NCBI GenBank assembly: GCA_021029095.1
Contig: JAJOHG010000093.1
Span: forward strand, 43,344-107,343
Length of the DNA: 64,000 bases
Direction: 5' to 3'
Origin: Phellopilus nigrolimitatus
Lineage: Eukaryota > Basidiomycota > Agaricomycetes > Hymenochaetales > Hymenochaetaceae
A program made the translations under genes and the position numbers. The notes beneath the pieces are model-generated. The model was not told the DNA's origin and ran no database searches. It worked only from the letters and a program-made list of their open reading frames with translations. The number at the start of each line of letters is the position of its first letter. Within the stretch, counting starts at the first letter, position 1. Of this stretch, positions 52,416-64,000 are shown piece after piece.

Positions 52416-52931
52416 GTTGGAGTATTGAGAATGGAAAAAAAGAGTGCGCCTAGAAGGCAGAAGTGCACATTGTATAAATATGAGGTGAATCTCGTTGGCA
52501 CTTAAATCCGCGTAGTGGGCAAAGTTGCAAACATAAGCTATTTTGCAATCGTTCGGAGACGCTAATAACTTTGAGTTACTTACAACATTGGTAGCCTGCA
52601 AAATTAGTGCGCCTAGCATGTCTGAATTGCTTTTGACAGACGGTCGATTTGACGCATTTGGAGACCACGTCTCATCCAGAGCAGCCAGGACAGACGTCAA
52701 AGCATTAGGCAGAAGAGTAAGCAGTGAGGAATGATACGACGAGCAGGTCGAAATTGCAACTGATAAATGGCAATGCCTCTACAAGTTGATTTTTGGAGAC
52801 CTCGTGCGGTGGAAACGTTTTCCACGGACAGCTTCAATTGGGGAATAAGACAGCAAGAAAAGCAAATTGATCTACAATACAACTGATGTAACATCCAAAA
52901 AAATAAACAAAATCCTGAGAAAACCAATAAC
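52416..52931. other. F-box C upstream region and APN2 3' flank
   Basis: 52416-52690 matches the upstream DNA of copy B. From about 52700 the sequence is unique. No further gene. Confidence 0.6.
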
Positions 52932-55232
52932 TCATGAGGCGTTCTTTCTTTCCGATTCACGAAGGGCGTCTTTTCTCACTTCGCTGCTCCATTTGAAGAA
53001 TTTGCAGCGGTAGTGCGGATCCACTTCCTCCCGTAGACGTTTGTCCCGCCCGGCATCGTAGCCCGGTCCTACCGGTCTAGAAAGGCGGGTGGTCGGTTGA
53101 GTGAGAAGTAAGTAACTAGTAAAGCGCACCTTGAGCAGATAAAGAATGTCTTCCCCTTGTTTGGCCCGGGCTTGTTCACCGTAAACTCACGCGCGGGCTC
53201 ATTGTGGACGACGCATCGCGGCGGCTCGACACGTGCGAAGAGCGTCGACCATGCGTGCGCATTCTTGCCCTTCCCATTCCCATTCTGCGAAGATCCGGGT
53301 ACGGAGAGCGAGAACTGAGACGATGAGGGTGAGGGTACGATATCGACCGCGTCGTCGAGAAAAGCATCGACATCTTTGCTGTCTCTGTTAGCCAGAGAAG
53401 ATGTTGGAGTCAAATCCTCGTCAGGTTCTGATGCTGCGTAATTTGGGGATGACGATGGGGCAGCGGAAGTGGCGAAAAATGAAGAGAGCTTCGGTTGAGC
53501 GGGGACGCCTCCCTTGACTTTAGTTTTTCCGGCGGGCACACCTTTCTTCGCTTTCTTACTGGATTGTGCGGGATAGTTGCTGTCGGCTTGCATCTTTTTG
53601 CGTTTCGGGGGCCCAGATGTCGAACTTGATGGTTTCGCTTGATTCGAATGATTCGAGGCCACACCTGCGATATCAGGTTGCGGAGAGGACGAAGCAGCAA
53701 GGTTGGACGGAGTGGACTGAACAAAAGGTAGCAGCTCTGACAGCGTCTGTGAGGATCCAGAGGGATCGGAAATGGATATAATTTCTTTTGCGTCGTCGAC
53801 GATTCGCTGTTCATTTGATTCTTTGTTCGCAGATAAGAGAGTTTCTGCGGCCTCCCCTGCTGAAGATGGAATTGAAGTGGTGACTACGGATGCAATCGGA
53901 GGGCTTCCTGCCACAACCAGATTCTTCTTTCCAAAGAAGCTGGACAATAGTTTTTGCTTTCCCGAGTATTCGTCCCAGTACCTAGTTGCGAGTCTCGGCG
54001 GATCGCGCTTTTCGCCGTTCATCTTCATCAAATCCTTCAAGAGCAGTTTCTCGCCGCTTTCAGTCACGATCTCATCGTGTAGGTCGATGTAAACTGGGCA
54101 GTGATCTGAACCTTTTATGCAGGGTAAGATGTCACCATTCTTGAACCACCGCAAAAGGCCCTTCGTGAGAAGAAAATAATCGATACGCGTGCCATAATTG
54201 GTATCGCGCGCTGATATTTTCTGGTTCCAGCCTCAAGATCCATATAAGAATATGGATGTTGTCGCCAAATGGAAGAATAGATACTTACAAGTAAACATAC
54301 CCTTTCTCTCGGGCCAGCATCTCCTCACAACATCCACCATGGGGCCTACGGGATCAAGCCACTCATGAAACCACTTGCGCGCAGGATGAATCCAGAAATC
54401 TTCTTTGTTGCTGGCGAGCTCGCCATCGCAATGGTCAACCGGGGCAGCACAAATGTTCATGTCACCGGTGACAATCACCTCGCGTTTGTCAATCTCAACA
54501 AGCCGCCGCACGCGCTCCGCAAGAAGGAGATGAAAATTCATCTTGTACGGAAGCCGAGTATCTGAAGTCTCGTTCGGGCAGTAGAGGTTGATGAGTACAA
54601 AGACACCGAAGTCGAGCATGAGAGCCCGGCCCTCTTTGTCGAGAACCGCCAGATCGTTATGCGTATTCAAGGTTTCATCCTCTACCAGCTCTATCTCGTG
54701 TGCTAAAGGGTACGAGCAAGTTATGCGTTCATCCTGCGACAGGGGAGGTTTCAACACGGATTGTAAGCGGCCGGAAAGCCCTTCTTCAGCTTTCAAAGGG
54801 ACGACGCAGGCAGTCTTGGTGAAGACGCCGACACCGGAATAGCCACCTTTTGACGTGGGAAAAGAGAAGAATGCATCATATGATTCCGGAAGCGCGACGT
54901 GTTTCTCGAGTGCCTGGCGTGACGATTTCATTTCTGTCCGTGTGCAAGCAACTTAGCCGAAGGACACGTTCTTCAAACGGCAGAAGCACGCACCTTGAAA
55001 ACATATTACATCCGCTCCAAGTTCATTCAGAATGTTCTCTCCTGTCTTGAGTGTATTCCACCTGAGATATTTTTAGTAATTGAAGAGCATCCAGAACTTC
55101 CAGACACAATCATGGCGCGTACGGATGGTACATCGGAAGTGTGCGAATTCCATTCTAGCAAAAACTATGAGCAAGACATGCACACAAGTTGGGGCACTGT
55201 GCGCTCACTATATTCCATGTCAACAGTCTCAT
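52932..55232 (-). CDS. APN2: DNA-(apurinic/apyrimidinic site) endonuclease 2
   Basis: Nuclear base-excision repair nuclease that cuts 5' of abasic sites and trims 3' blocks. Exons (minus) 55232-55209, 55154-55123, 55061-54994, 54933-54289, 54231-53130 and 53076-52932; 671 residues, in frame throughout. The exonuclease III-like fold shows MRL...TWNINGIR, CFQEMKSSR (Glu that binds the metal), VTGDMNI, NYGTRIDYFL and KGSDHCPV at the catalytic His. A Ser/Pro/Lys-rich linker of about 250 residues contains SSFFGKKN and QPKLSSFF, resembling PCNA-binding boxes. A GRF zinc finger closes the protein (CVVHNEPA... CSR ... YRCKFFKW), which binds single-stranded DNA. The first two exons are only 24 and 32 nt. 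Confidence 0.95.
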
Positions 55233-55395
55233 TATCGGGACATAGACAGAAGTCGAACGGTTGGTTGTGGACGTGTTTGACAAGCTGGAAGACGCGACGC
55301 GACGCGGCGTTAGAGTCGGTCACGTCACGTGCATTCTTTTCGATCTTCAGGTTTCGAGCGCCTGCCGTGCAGTCGTCGAAGGCAAGTCGAAAGCC
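55233..55395. promoter_or_regulatory. Divergent promoter between APN2 and DAP3
   Basis: 163 bp separate the two start codons. It includes GTCACGTCACGTGC (an E-box-like CACGTG) near 55320. Confidence 0.5.
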
Positions 55396-57252
55396 ATGCT
55401 CTCAAGCGCGCGCAGGCCGCTGCTTTCAGCTGCGAGCACTAGCAGCGCCATTGCGCCCTCAGTCCTCTCGTGTCGTGCGGTGCAAACTCGGCTCGCTACG
55501 GATTATCCAAGGCAATGTCAGTATGAAATATTCAGCTCCAGTTCGAAAATCGCTAACATCACTCTGGTGTCCTTTCAGCTTTCACCCATAAATCTCCCGA
55601 CACAAAAAAAAGGAAAGAAAGTGCTAGGCGGGATAAGGTGGCAGGGGTATGGCAACACCTTTTCAGTCAACCAGTCTGACAGCGATTCCTGACGCTCTGA
55701 GACTCGTAATAGTCATTCCTACCCCTTCCAGCGAACCAGATCGCGCCGTTTCAAGGACACAATGACTTGCAAGATCTTCCAACATTTGGGAAGGTATGTT
55801 TCATATTCTCTCGTAAGTGTACTTTGCGCTAATGGATGTCTTTTGCAGGGTGCTATTCCTCTCGGAAAAGCTATGCGTTTTCCCACTCTGGAAGGAAATT
55901 TGATGAAAACGTTTGGTTTACCGAGAAATATGCTGGTGGATGTGAGTGCTTTAGAGTGTACATCGATTTCTCAGTAATCGATTTTGTTTTTAGTTCCGAA
56001 TGCTATCAATGCCATGCGCCGTATCACGCAAATCCACGCAAGCACTCGTTGAGCGTCTGGATGCAGCGCGACGGGGTCCAAGTTTGGACAACCGCTTGGT
56101 TCTGAGTAAGTAAATCGGGTTTCAAGATGATGCTGAACTCACATAACTGTAGCTGGCTCGGCTGGTTGTGGAAAGAGCTACTTGATGCTTCAGTTAGTCT
56201 CTTACAGTGCTGTCAACGACTGGATAGTGTTATACATCCCTAGAGGTAAGGCTGCAATGCATTACACACTCATGTTGTTTTCGCTAAACATGTTCACAGC
56301 ACACAAGCTTGTCGACTCGTCGACATCATATTTTTATGACCCACGGACACAAACTTATCTGCAGCCGACCGCCTCTAATCAGATCCTTCAACGGTTTCTG
56401 ACTGTCAACAAGAAGATCCTTGAAAAGCTGAAGGTTTCTGGAAGGGTTACATTTGAGAAACGCAAGGCCGTCGATACGGGCAAGTCGTTGGCGGACCTGA
56501 TCAACATCGCGATGTCTGAGCAGCACCTCGCTCCGGTGATTATGTCCAAAGTACTCGAAGAAATTGGCAAACAGGAACGGTCGGTTCTATTTTTTTGGCT
56601 TTGCGTTCGCAGTAAAATTAATGGTCTAAAAAAAGGTATCCCGTCCTTCTTGCCGTAGACGAGTTTCAGGCGCTGTATGGCAAGACAGAGTACCGCAATC
56701 AGCACTACGAGCACATCAAGTCATTCCACCTTTCTGTTCCTCGGCTGTTGATGGAATATGCCTGTGGGAAGAAACACTTTGTGAGTCCTTATCAAGTGTG
56801 TAGAATTGTTGAGGTCATTGAAGAATATTGCACAGAAACGAGGCGCTGTGATTGGAGCGCTGTCGTCGAGTCTTTCACAATATCCCATCACACGAGAGTT
56901 GCAACAAGCACTTCAAAGAAGTGCTGAGGACTCTGAGCGTGGTCAAATCTCCGATCCGTACACGAAAGTGATAGCCGGTATGGTCGAGTACTCACAGGGG
57001 CTATCTCCGTTTGAGGTGCCTGGGAAGCTAGAGTACGCGGAGGCGGCGGCGCTGTTCGAAATATGGATGAGAGACAAGGCCTTGCACTCTGGTAAGCTTC
57101 GCATAAATAAAATTCTGTTTGGTTGGTATTCTGACGTAGGATTGGGCTTTGTAGCTGCTAACGACGAGTTATTTCTGTCGAAGTACAGCGAGTCGTCTGG
57201 AAACGCGCGCGCTTTCGTCCATGGGGGTTTACTTGCGACGCAGTTATCTTAG
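55396..57252 (+). CDS. Mitochondrial small ribosomal subunit protein mS29 (DAP3)
   Basis: GTP-binding protein of the mitoribosomal small subunit. Exons 55396-55516, 55579-55620 (uncertain), 55732-55793, 55849-55941, 55994-56105, 56153-56245, 56300-56579, 56636-56780, 56836-57091 and 57155-57252; 433 residues. An N-terminal presequence rich in Ser/Ala/Arg (MLSSARRPLLSAAS) suits import into mitochondria. Family blocks: FQGHNDLQDLPTFGKGAIPLG, the P-loop GSAGCGKS (about residue 145), YPVLLAVDEFQALYG as Walker B, and RGAVIGALSSS. The second exon was placed only by phase: the better-looking donor there gives a stop. The C-terminus (HGGLLATQLS) is variable. Confidence 0.9.
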
Positions 57253-57563
57253 CGTACACTATAGAGTTGCAATATAATTCAACAGAATTTGTTAGTGTTG
57301 TTAGAATATGAGGGTCGAGGCGTATGAAGGAGATCAACGATTCGGGCTACCGGTGACATCGGCTATAGCATAATTGCTTTGCGCCAGGTCGTGCACGCAC
57401 AGCAATGGCCGTAAAACCGTTCCGCCACAGCGCGCAGCAAACGCAGCACATCCCTGGGAGTGTCGTCGAGCGCGATCTTTGCTATTACCTATTTATTGTC
57501 AACTCTCGAACCCTCGCTTCGATTTCAATAACATTACCGCTCCTCCCACCACGATAACCGTTG
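57253..57563. other. Intergenic; no gene seen
   Basis: Only the presumed terminator of DAP3 and promoter of the next gene, both on the plus strand. Confidence 0.5.
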
Positions 57564-59402
57564 ATGAGCCTCGACCAGAACCTCTTCACGCTAAACATCA
57601 CGCCGCGGGCGGACACACCGCTCGTCACCGAACTCATCGATCCGCATAATATTGTGCACTACCGCAAAGAGCGGGCAAACGCTCCAGCCGCGGGCGCGTT
57701 GTATGAGTTTGACTTGTTCGATCCATTATCCGGATCGCTTCTGGCGACCGTGACCGCGCCGAGCGCATCGAGCAAGCACAAGACGATTGAGCTGCACAAC
57801 CCGTCCGTGCCCATCGAGCTCAAGTACACAGGAACCTTGTATGTATTTCCATCATATACACACTAAGCTCGGTTAAAATTTGATTAAAACTCCAGCACAT
57901 TCCGCTGGACGTTCAGCTGGGAAGAGTGCGTGAATATACCAGATTGTTTGATGGTTTGCTCCGCTTTAACAACAATACGATACTTTTAGACACGAATTTG
58001 ATTGGAAGAGAGAAGAATGTTATCTCATACGCAAGCCGGATCCTCCAGTGCTAGTTGCCATTACGAAGGAGCCTCCTGGAAGAATAAAGACGAAGGCGGT
58101 ACAAATATTAGACTATAATTTGAACAGGTGAGTTCCCTTGAGCAGTTTTCACAATTGAAGAACCACACATTCGACATGCTCTCGATGACGGCAGATTCGA
58201 TATACATGATCGGAAAGGACTCGAAATCGTTCTCCTTTCTGCGTTATTATCCTTCCAAGACTATTCAGACGAGCTGCATGGGAGTCGACGAGAGGAAAGT
58301 GCAACGTCTTCCTCTCAGTCAGCTGTGAAGACGGTCGCGAAGACGTCGTCCCCCGAGACTCCTCGTCCCGAACTCCCACCCAAGCCACCAAGATCTGGAG
58401 CAGAGAAGGTTGCCGAAATGCAAAAGGGGGAGTTGGGGGAAGTTTTAGTTGACGAGGAAGGTGAAGTGAACGACTACGCGCAGTACTGCTCGAATTTGCT
58501 TGAGGTGAGTTTTCGTTCTTGCTATAAACTGCCTATCCAACCGACTAGCTCTATTACTTCAGGGCGACAATATGCTGTTTGTTGTGTTACTGTCTTCATC
58601 TCCCGCGACCGTGTCCAAAGTTCTTCAGATTGCGCACCAAACAAAGCGCATCCGTCATAAGGCGGGCTCAAACGGTGAACTGTTCCAGTACGTGCAGTAC
58701 GACGCTGTCCAACCGGAAGCGAAGAAAGGCCCTCGTATCATTAAACTTGATGGCGATGCTGGGGAGTTGAACAAGTACGAGCCTCCGGAAAGCTTGACTG
58801 TGCATCTGAGCAAAATACCGATGCCGGAGCTTCAGCCGAAGGCGAAGGGGAACGAGAAGACCAAGGGGAAGGAGATAACTGACAAGGAGCGCAAACGACG
58901 TGAGAAAGCGGCGGAATCGGAGCGAAAGGAGCGGGAGAAGAAGGAGAAGAAAAACAAGGAGAGGGGAAAGGGCCGCGCGCAGTCCCTCGACCGAACAGAG
59001 CGCCGGTCAGAAGGCAATCTTCTTCCTAAGAAATCGTCACCAAACATCTCCCATATCTCCTCACACCGCCTTCACCCAGATCAGCCTTCCCCTTCGCAGC
59101 TCAATAACCCCATTATCTATGCTGCCCCGAAACCCAGGTCTCCGCGTCCTTCTCTTTCGCCGGCTCCGATTACTAATCATTACCCGGCGCATACCTCTTC
59201 GCACAGGCGCGCAGGTTCGTCGTCAGCCCCATTACCGCCCCACACCAATCCGTATTCGCATCTCGGGCCTTATCCTGCACAAAGACCTGTGTCGGCTTAT
59301 GGTGGCTTCCCCGGGTTGCTACCGCCGCAGACAGCAGATCATAGGCCAACTTCATCAAACTCATTGGTGAACGGTCTTATTGATAAGCTCAAGGCTTGGT
59401 GA
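57564..59402 (+). CDS. Conserved basidiomycete protein, function unknown
   Basis: Exons 57564-57838, 57896-57925, 57990-58127, 58195-58504 and 58563-59402; 530 residues. Start is the ATG at 57564. The first 200 residues look like a compact beta-rich domain (FTLNITPRADTPL, IELKYTGTL, FRWTFSWEE, ILDYNLNRFDIHDRKGLEIV), somewhat like tubby-type C-terminal folds, but I cannot name it. An acidic linker follows, then a Lys/Glu-rich helix (residues about 345-400, ERKEREKKEKKNKER), predicted coiled coil, and a Pro/Ser-rich disordered tail. Exon 2 is only 30 nt. No signal peptide or membrane segment. Confidence 0.82.
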
Positions 59403-61847
59403 TTACTTAAATTAAGTTGCCTTGAAGTCGTAACATATAAGACCTCGAACAGTCCTGTCACTGTCTAATTATGTTCTTGTTACCCCTACATACGGATATG
59501 CATAGTATGCTCTGGCCATTTGTACTTATTGAAAGCCGAACGTGTACAATTATCTATACACCATGGAAGGTGGCTTTTAATGTTTATCACAGTGTAAACG
59601 TTTCGACACCCGTGTACTTCTGTATAAACATTTGCAATTGCATCCTTCTTTTGTTACCAATCGACCACCGGACCACAATCCGACAAGGGAAAGTACCCAG
59701 TCAATAAATCTAAAACCCAGATGTATACTTAAGCACTTGTGTGCCTGTCACGCACTTATCCATTGACAAGCTTCGTAATCTTAGAAAGAATGGGAAGGCG
59801 AGAAGAATCATGCAATCTGTGTCCTAGTAACTCCGCTGCGGCCCGACCTGCTCTGGGCTATCCAAAGACGCCGCGTGTACTTGATCCTAGGCTTTCTCTT
59901 CCTTGATGTATGATCCTTCGCCAGATTCCTATGTAGGGTGATGCGCCACATCGTTGCAGCCACGGTAGCCATCCAAACTCCCAAGCAAACAATCCTAGAA
60001 AACGCGTTCAGACATTTAGAAATTTATGTTTCGGAATTCTAGTCCTTTGAAATCACTTCTGGCATCGAACTTAGGAAGCGCTCTCGGCCTAGGAAGGTCT
60101 CTGTATCCGTCCGCGGTGCATACGTAGCTTGACCTCCCAGCCTGCAGGGAAAAAATAAATTTCGTGAATGCATGCACATGCAACAGAACGTAGCGACTGC
60201 GCCTCCTCTGGCGTCATGCAGGGACCTGCAGTATCGCTCTTCTTTTTGAGGTTCTGGATCTCTTCAAACTCTTGATCCTGGGCCGCCACGCAATCGCCCC
60301 GAGCACCGAGCAAAGTCTAGTTAGTCACCGCATTTCCTTCAACGATCATAGTCGCCCAAGAATTTATGTGCTTCGAGTTCCAAGAATGTTCGCCGTGGTG
60401 ATCATCTTGCGTAGTCTCCTACAATAGATCAGACATCCGGGAATGGCAGTAATGGGCTTGTAAACGTGAGGACAAAGCGTGTGAGCATAAATAGACGGCG
60501 GCTGTAGACGCCAAATGTGGCTTAGAGATGATCATGCCAACAGCTTCTTCAAGCTTTGCGCAGCAGGACAGACGCCAAGAAGGTATTTGTGGGACTGAAG
60601 CCTTTTCCCTGAAACATGATCTGGAGTTCCCAGTAATCACCTGTATGTGCAAAAATAAAGAGCTTGGTCTACGGGCCGACTGAAGGCCCGTGAAGCAGGA
60701 AGGATGTGTCTTCTAGAACTGAAGAATCTGGCGACAACCGCAGCGAGCTGCTCGCAACAGATGAACGCGCGTCAGTGGCTAGATGTTTGCCTAGTACGTT
60801 CTCTCCAGAGCCTAGGAAGCCACTCGGATATTGTGGAGTACAGCAATCCCGCATAAATTGGAAGTCTATTGTAGCTTGAAACTAAGCCGCCTTCAGCATA
60901 ATTGTATAAGTATATCTTCCGTATCATATCTCACCAGATTTCAATAGATCCCATGCGATCGGGCTAGGCCCATCCGTTACTAGCCGCCACATACGTATAA
61001 GTATTCTCGATACAAGTTGTACCGTAGCTACGACCCTGCGATTGCGCCTACGATAGAAACAGTTGCGCTAACCATTGATTAGTAATTGCAATTTGTCCAA
61101 ATATCTCTTCGAACACGTACAAACCAGGTGTCCGTGAACGGGAGAGAAGGTTTCGATCGCGCATCGAACCCCGAGAGCTAGTCCATAAAAATTCTAAATG
61201 TTTCATTAGCACGGGGTGTGTAGACCAAGGATGATAAGCAAGGGAAAAAACGCGAATGGATGACGATCCGCACACAAGAGACGATTGCACAAGAAACCAA
61301 TATATTGACGGAGCATGCAAACACGTTAGCCACAAGAAGTTTTTATGTAAGGGCAAGTCCGAATCATTTTTGAAAGACATAGTGAATGTGGTGTAGATAG
61401 AATGCGGGAAATGGCTATAGTCAAGCAAGATGGTCATGTATACAGAAAAATAAATGGCAACAGATATACGCTCGAGCCGCGTGATATACAAAACAAATGT
61501 ACAAAAAACGAAGAGAGCGAAAGAGCAATTATAACCAAGGAAAAGAGGACGATGGAAATGAAAGAGAAAAAACCCAAATGCGAGATTAAACGAGCGGTGC
61601 GACGTGGAGCAGACAGCAAAGAGTAGCGAATAGGGATGTGCGAAGAATACAATGTGCAGTTTGTAGGAAATGAGTAGACACAGCAATGAGGAGAGCGCAA
61701 GACGAGGGATGAGACTATGCAAGCGAGACGCGAAATGATAAATATGGGATTGTATGTCCAATGAGAGATTATAATTGTACGTAGACGGTGCGTTGCAGCA
61801 ATAAGGTCGAGGAAGTGTCCGGTGGAGGGCAGCCGAAAAGAGGAACC
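59403..61847. other. No supported gene
   Basis: Minus-strand frames at 60089-60313 (EEIQNLKKKSDTAGPCMTPEEAQ), 60419-60652 (KLEEAVGMIISKPHLAS) and 60669-60854 look weakly protein-like and could be exons of a small gene, but no consistent splice set was found. 61048-61860 is likely the 3' UTR of the next gene. Confidence 0.4.
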
Positions 61848-63538
61848 CTACGCGTTGCATGACACCTCAAAGAGACTACGCCAGCTGTCCGAGCGACTCT
61901 CTGTTTCAAGGTTCTCGTCGCGCATATCGATGAAGCTCGGCGCTTCCGTGTTGCCCATCGCCCAGTCGAGCCGCAGCTCCAGGCGTGCGGGCATGGGCAA
62001 GCGTGACCGGGACAATGTTTTCGTTCGAGCTCGTGCCTCGAGGACGTGGGTGTGCGAGCTGCTCGCACCACGGTCAGAGACCGTCCGCTGGCGAACGCGC
62101 GGCTTCGACGTCGACAGAGAGAGCGTAGTATGTTTGCTTTCGAATTGGGGAAGTGCAGGCGGCACGAAGGTTGACCAGGACGAAGTGGACGCTGAGGGAG
62201 AGAGCGGATGCAAATGCGCAGGAGGCTGCGAGAGCACGGTAGATTTCTTCGGAAGCGAGGCGGTGGACGAATGAGGGCTGTTCGAGCGTTTCGAGCGCTT
62301 CGTCTTCCGCGAGCCGTAGCTATCGTCTGAATCACGCGAACTCGAGCGCGGCGATGTGTCGAGCCCAAAAATCTTGTCGACTTCGGTGTCAATGTCGCCA
62401 TCAACCTCTCCGCCGAAAAGCACGCCCCATGCACTCGCACGCGGTGTGAGGTTGTGCCAGTCCTTCCCATCGATCGACAGCGACAACCCCCGGCTCCGCG
62501 ATTCATCGCCAGCTCGAGGGTGCATCCCATTAGGCTCGGCTCCCTCCTTTGCGTCTTCGACAATGACATTGATGTTCGCATGTAGCGACATTCCATCGTA
62601 TTCGTCTTCATCGTCCGACATTGACATGAAATTCTGCGACATGCGCGGTTTAATGCGCCCAACCGCGCCATCAGCCCCGCGGCCCTCCAAATTCTTCAAC
62701 GCAATCACGCGCTGAGCTCTTCGGTAACCCGAAGACACGGTAGACGAGCAGCTGATGACGTCGCTAGACTTGACGGAGTTCATTGAAAACGAATCGAAGT
62801 GGGACGGAACAGGGGGTAAAGGAAAGGGGGGCGGAGAGGGGGCTGCAAATCGCATCGGGGAGAGCTCACGTCTGGGTTTTGAAGGACGAGGAGGAGAAAG
62901 TGTCGCGTGACTGGGCGGTTGAGGGAGAGGTTGGTGGATAACCGACTTCGGGCTATGAGTGCCCCCAGGAGATAGAGGAAGTCCCAATAAATCGGAAAAA
63001 TCTGGATCGGGTATACTATGTGCAGATAACGGGCTTTGTAGCGGTGATGGCGGGAGAGGGGGAGAAAAAAGTGCCATAAACCTGGAAAACCGAATGTTAG
63101 TTCAAAGGTATAGATGGAGAAGGAGGGCGAAGAAAACACATACGAAGATGGATCAGAGACTGAGGTCGGCGTATCAGTGGCAGTCGCTCGCCGAGACCGT
63201 TGACTGGCAGCATCCAAGTTGTCCTTTCTTGACAAGCTCAGAGAGCGAAGAGACTGAGATTCAGCGAGGTCAAGAGACAAGAACGAGCGGTCCTCGCATG
63301 GATTCCGTCTCCTTTTGAAAGTGAAGTATAAGGACTCCCCACTGGCAACGGAGCTGGAGGACTCGTAGTCAGACGACGTGGATGGCTGGGACGGGATAGA
63401 GAGCCCGTCGCCGACGTTTGGCAGACTGCCACGGCGTGGACCAATGTTCTCGGTTGCCCATGGAACAGACGCGTAGGATGAAGAACTCTCGGACAAGAGG
63501 CCGTACTGAAAGAGATTGGAATAGTTAGAGAATGCCAT
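61848..63538 (-). CDS. Serine/proline-rich hypothetical protein
   Basis: Exons (minus) 63538-63144 and 63081-61848, 62-nt intron; 542 residues. Start MAFSNYSNLFQYGLLSE. Most of it is low complexity: Ser-rich (SSSSYAS, SSSVASGES), then Pro-rich (PPLPPSPLQSPLS, PSPPPFPLPPVPS), then a short conserved-looking stretch (YRRAQRVIALKNLEGRGADG) and basic KTKRSKRSN. It probably is a disordered regulatory or cell-morphology protein; no domain was recognised. The second exon alone is open from its own ATG at 63077, but the spliced form keeps the frame and is preferred. Confidence 0.72.
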
Positions 63539-64000
63539 GAGCAAGGGCAGAAGGCAGGAGGCAGGAGGCAGAAGGAGGAGCAGCGGGCAGAGAGCAGAAT
63601 GCAGCTGCGGGAGATGATGCTCGTCACTGGTGAGGCTGGGCTGGGATATATTAAAACGATCACAGAGTCGGCAATCCCGGGCGCTTGAGCCGAAACCGAT
63701 GACAATAGATTGCATTTCCCCTTGGGCGACCCCCGATTCCCGAAGAGTCACGTCACCGCCTGATACATCAAAACACTTCCCGATTTGGGTTTTCTTCCTC
63801 CTCAATACTACCCCGCTTGATTGTTTTTTGATCGCGAGCCGGACCGGAACCACGTCGGCGTCTTGCGTAAGCGATCCTTGTGTCTTACGCGACCACGCGA
63901 CTTGCCACGCGTCCCACAGGCAAAAGAAGACCGTGATGGCTCCCGGCTACGCTTCTCACAGTGCAACCACATCCAGTCATAAAATAACTTCCCGCCGTCC
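63539..64000. other. Upstream region of the Ser/Pro-rich gene; no other gene seen
   Basis: Contains pyrimidine-rich minus-strand tracts typical of fungal promoters. Confidence 0.5.

Noticed and set aside
61048..61860. 270-codon minus-strand frame rich in Phe/Leu/Ser
   Set aside because: Overlaps the last codons of the Ser/Pro-rich gene in another frame, continues downstream of its stop, and has the composition of an AT-rich 3' UTR; no family resemblance.
1..64000. tRNA or rRNA genes
   Set aside because: Looked for cloverleaf-type segments with TTCGA/GGTTC boxes; none could be supported by eye. A tRNA scan would be decisive.

Overview
The window is nuclear DNA of a filamentous basidiomycete, most likely an Agaricomycete. 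Genes carry many short introns (about 50-75 nt, GT...AG). There are Ty3/gypsy chromoviruses, a KDZ transposon, a pogo-type transposon and a recently duplicated F-box family. No species is claimed. Exon structures were derived by hand from splice sites, and the reading frame was checked across every junction.

Left part (1-9.3 kb): a decayed N-terminal copy of mitochondrial elongation factor G; an intact four-exon SAICAR synthase gene (ADE1 type, minus strand); and the 3' end of a dead F-box paralogue, split by a complete pogo element (4797-8376, TA target duplication). A Ty1/copia-type gag remnant follows.

Mobile-element nest (8.9-33.1 kb): the copia gag remnant is split by a complete Ty3/gypsy element (gypsy-1, 9290-25567, 506-bp LTRs, target duplication CTAAA). 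The pol gene of gypsy-1 is itself split by a complete 8,657-bp KDZ transposon (13339-21995, identical 473-bp terminal inverted repeats, 8-bp target duplication CGACTTTA). The KDZ element carries a 1,013-residue transposase gene and two unrecognised genes, with a perfect 54-bp hairpin between them. A second chromovirus (gypsy-2, 26154-32767) follows directly; it has no target duplication and its two flanks belong to different elements (copia gag and a Harbinger-like transposase). Both gypsy elements show signs of Tf1-type self-priming and of -1 gag-pol frameshifting.

Duplicated region (33.4-39 kb and 50-52.7 kb): three intact F-box genes with the same four-exon layout, a truncated second copy of ADE1, and an internally deleted relic of the membrane-protein gene at 48.9 kb. 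Together with the left part these are pieces of an inverted segmental duplication.

Right part: a 27-exon OPT oligopeptide transporter (40.0-44.1 kb) whose frame appears to require a 2-nt microexon; two small hypothetical genes; a four-exon membrane protein; AP endonuclease 2 (APN2) divergent from the mitoribosomal GTPase-like protein DAP3/mS29; and two unrecognised basidiomycete genes (57.6-59.4 and 61.8-63.5 kb). Regions 39.0-40.0, 44.1-47.1 and 59.4-61.8 kb hold no gene that could be supported.
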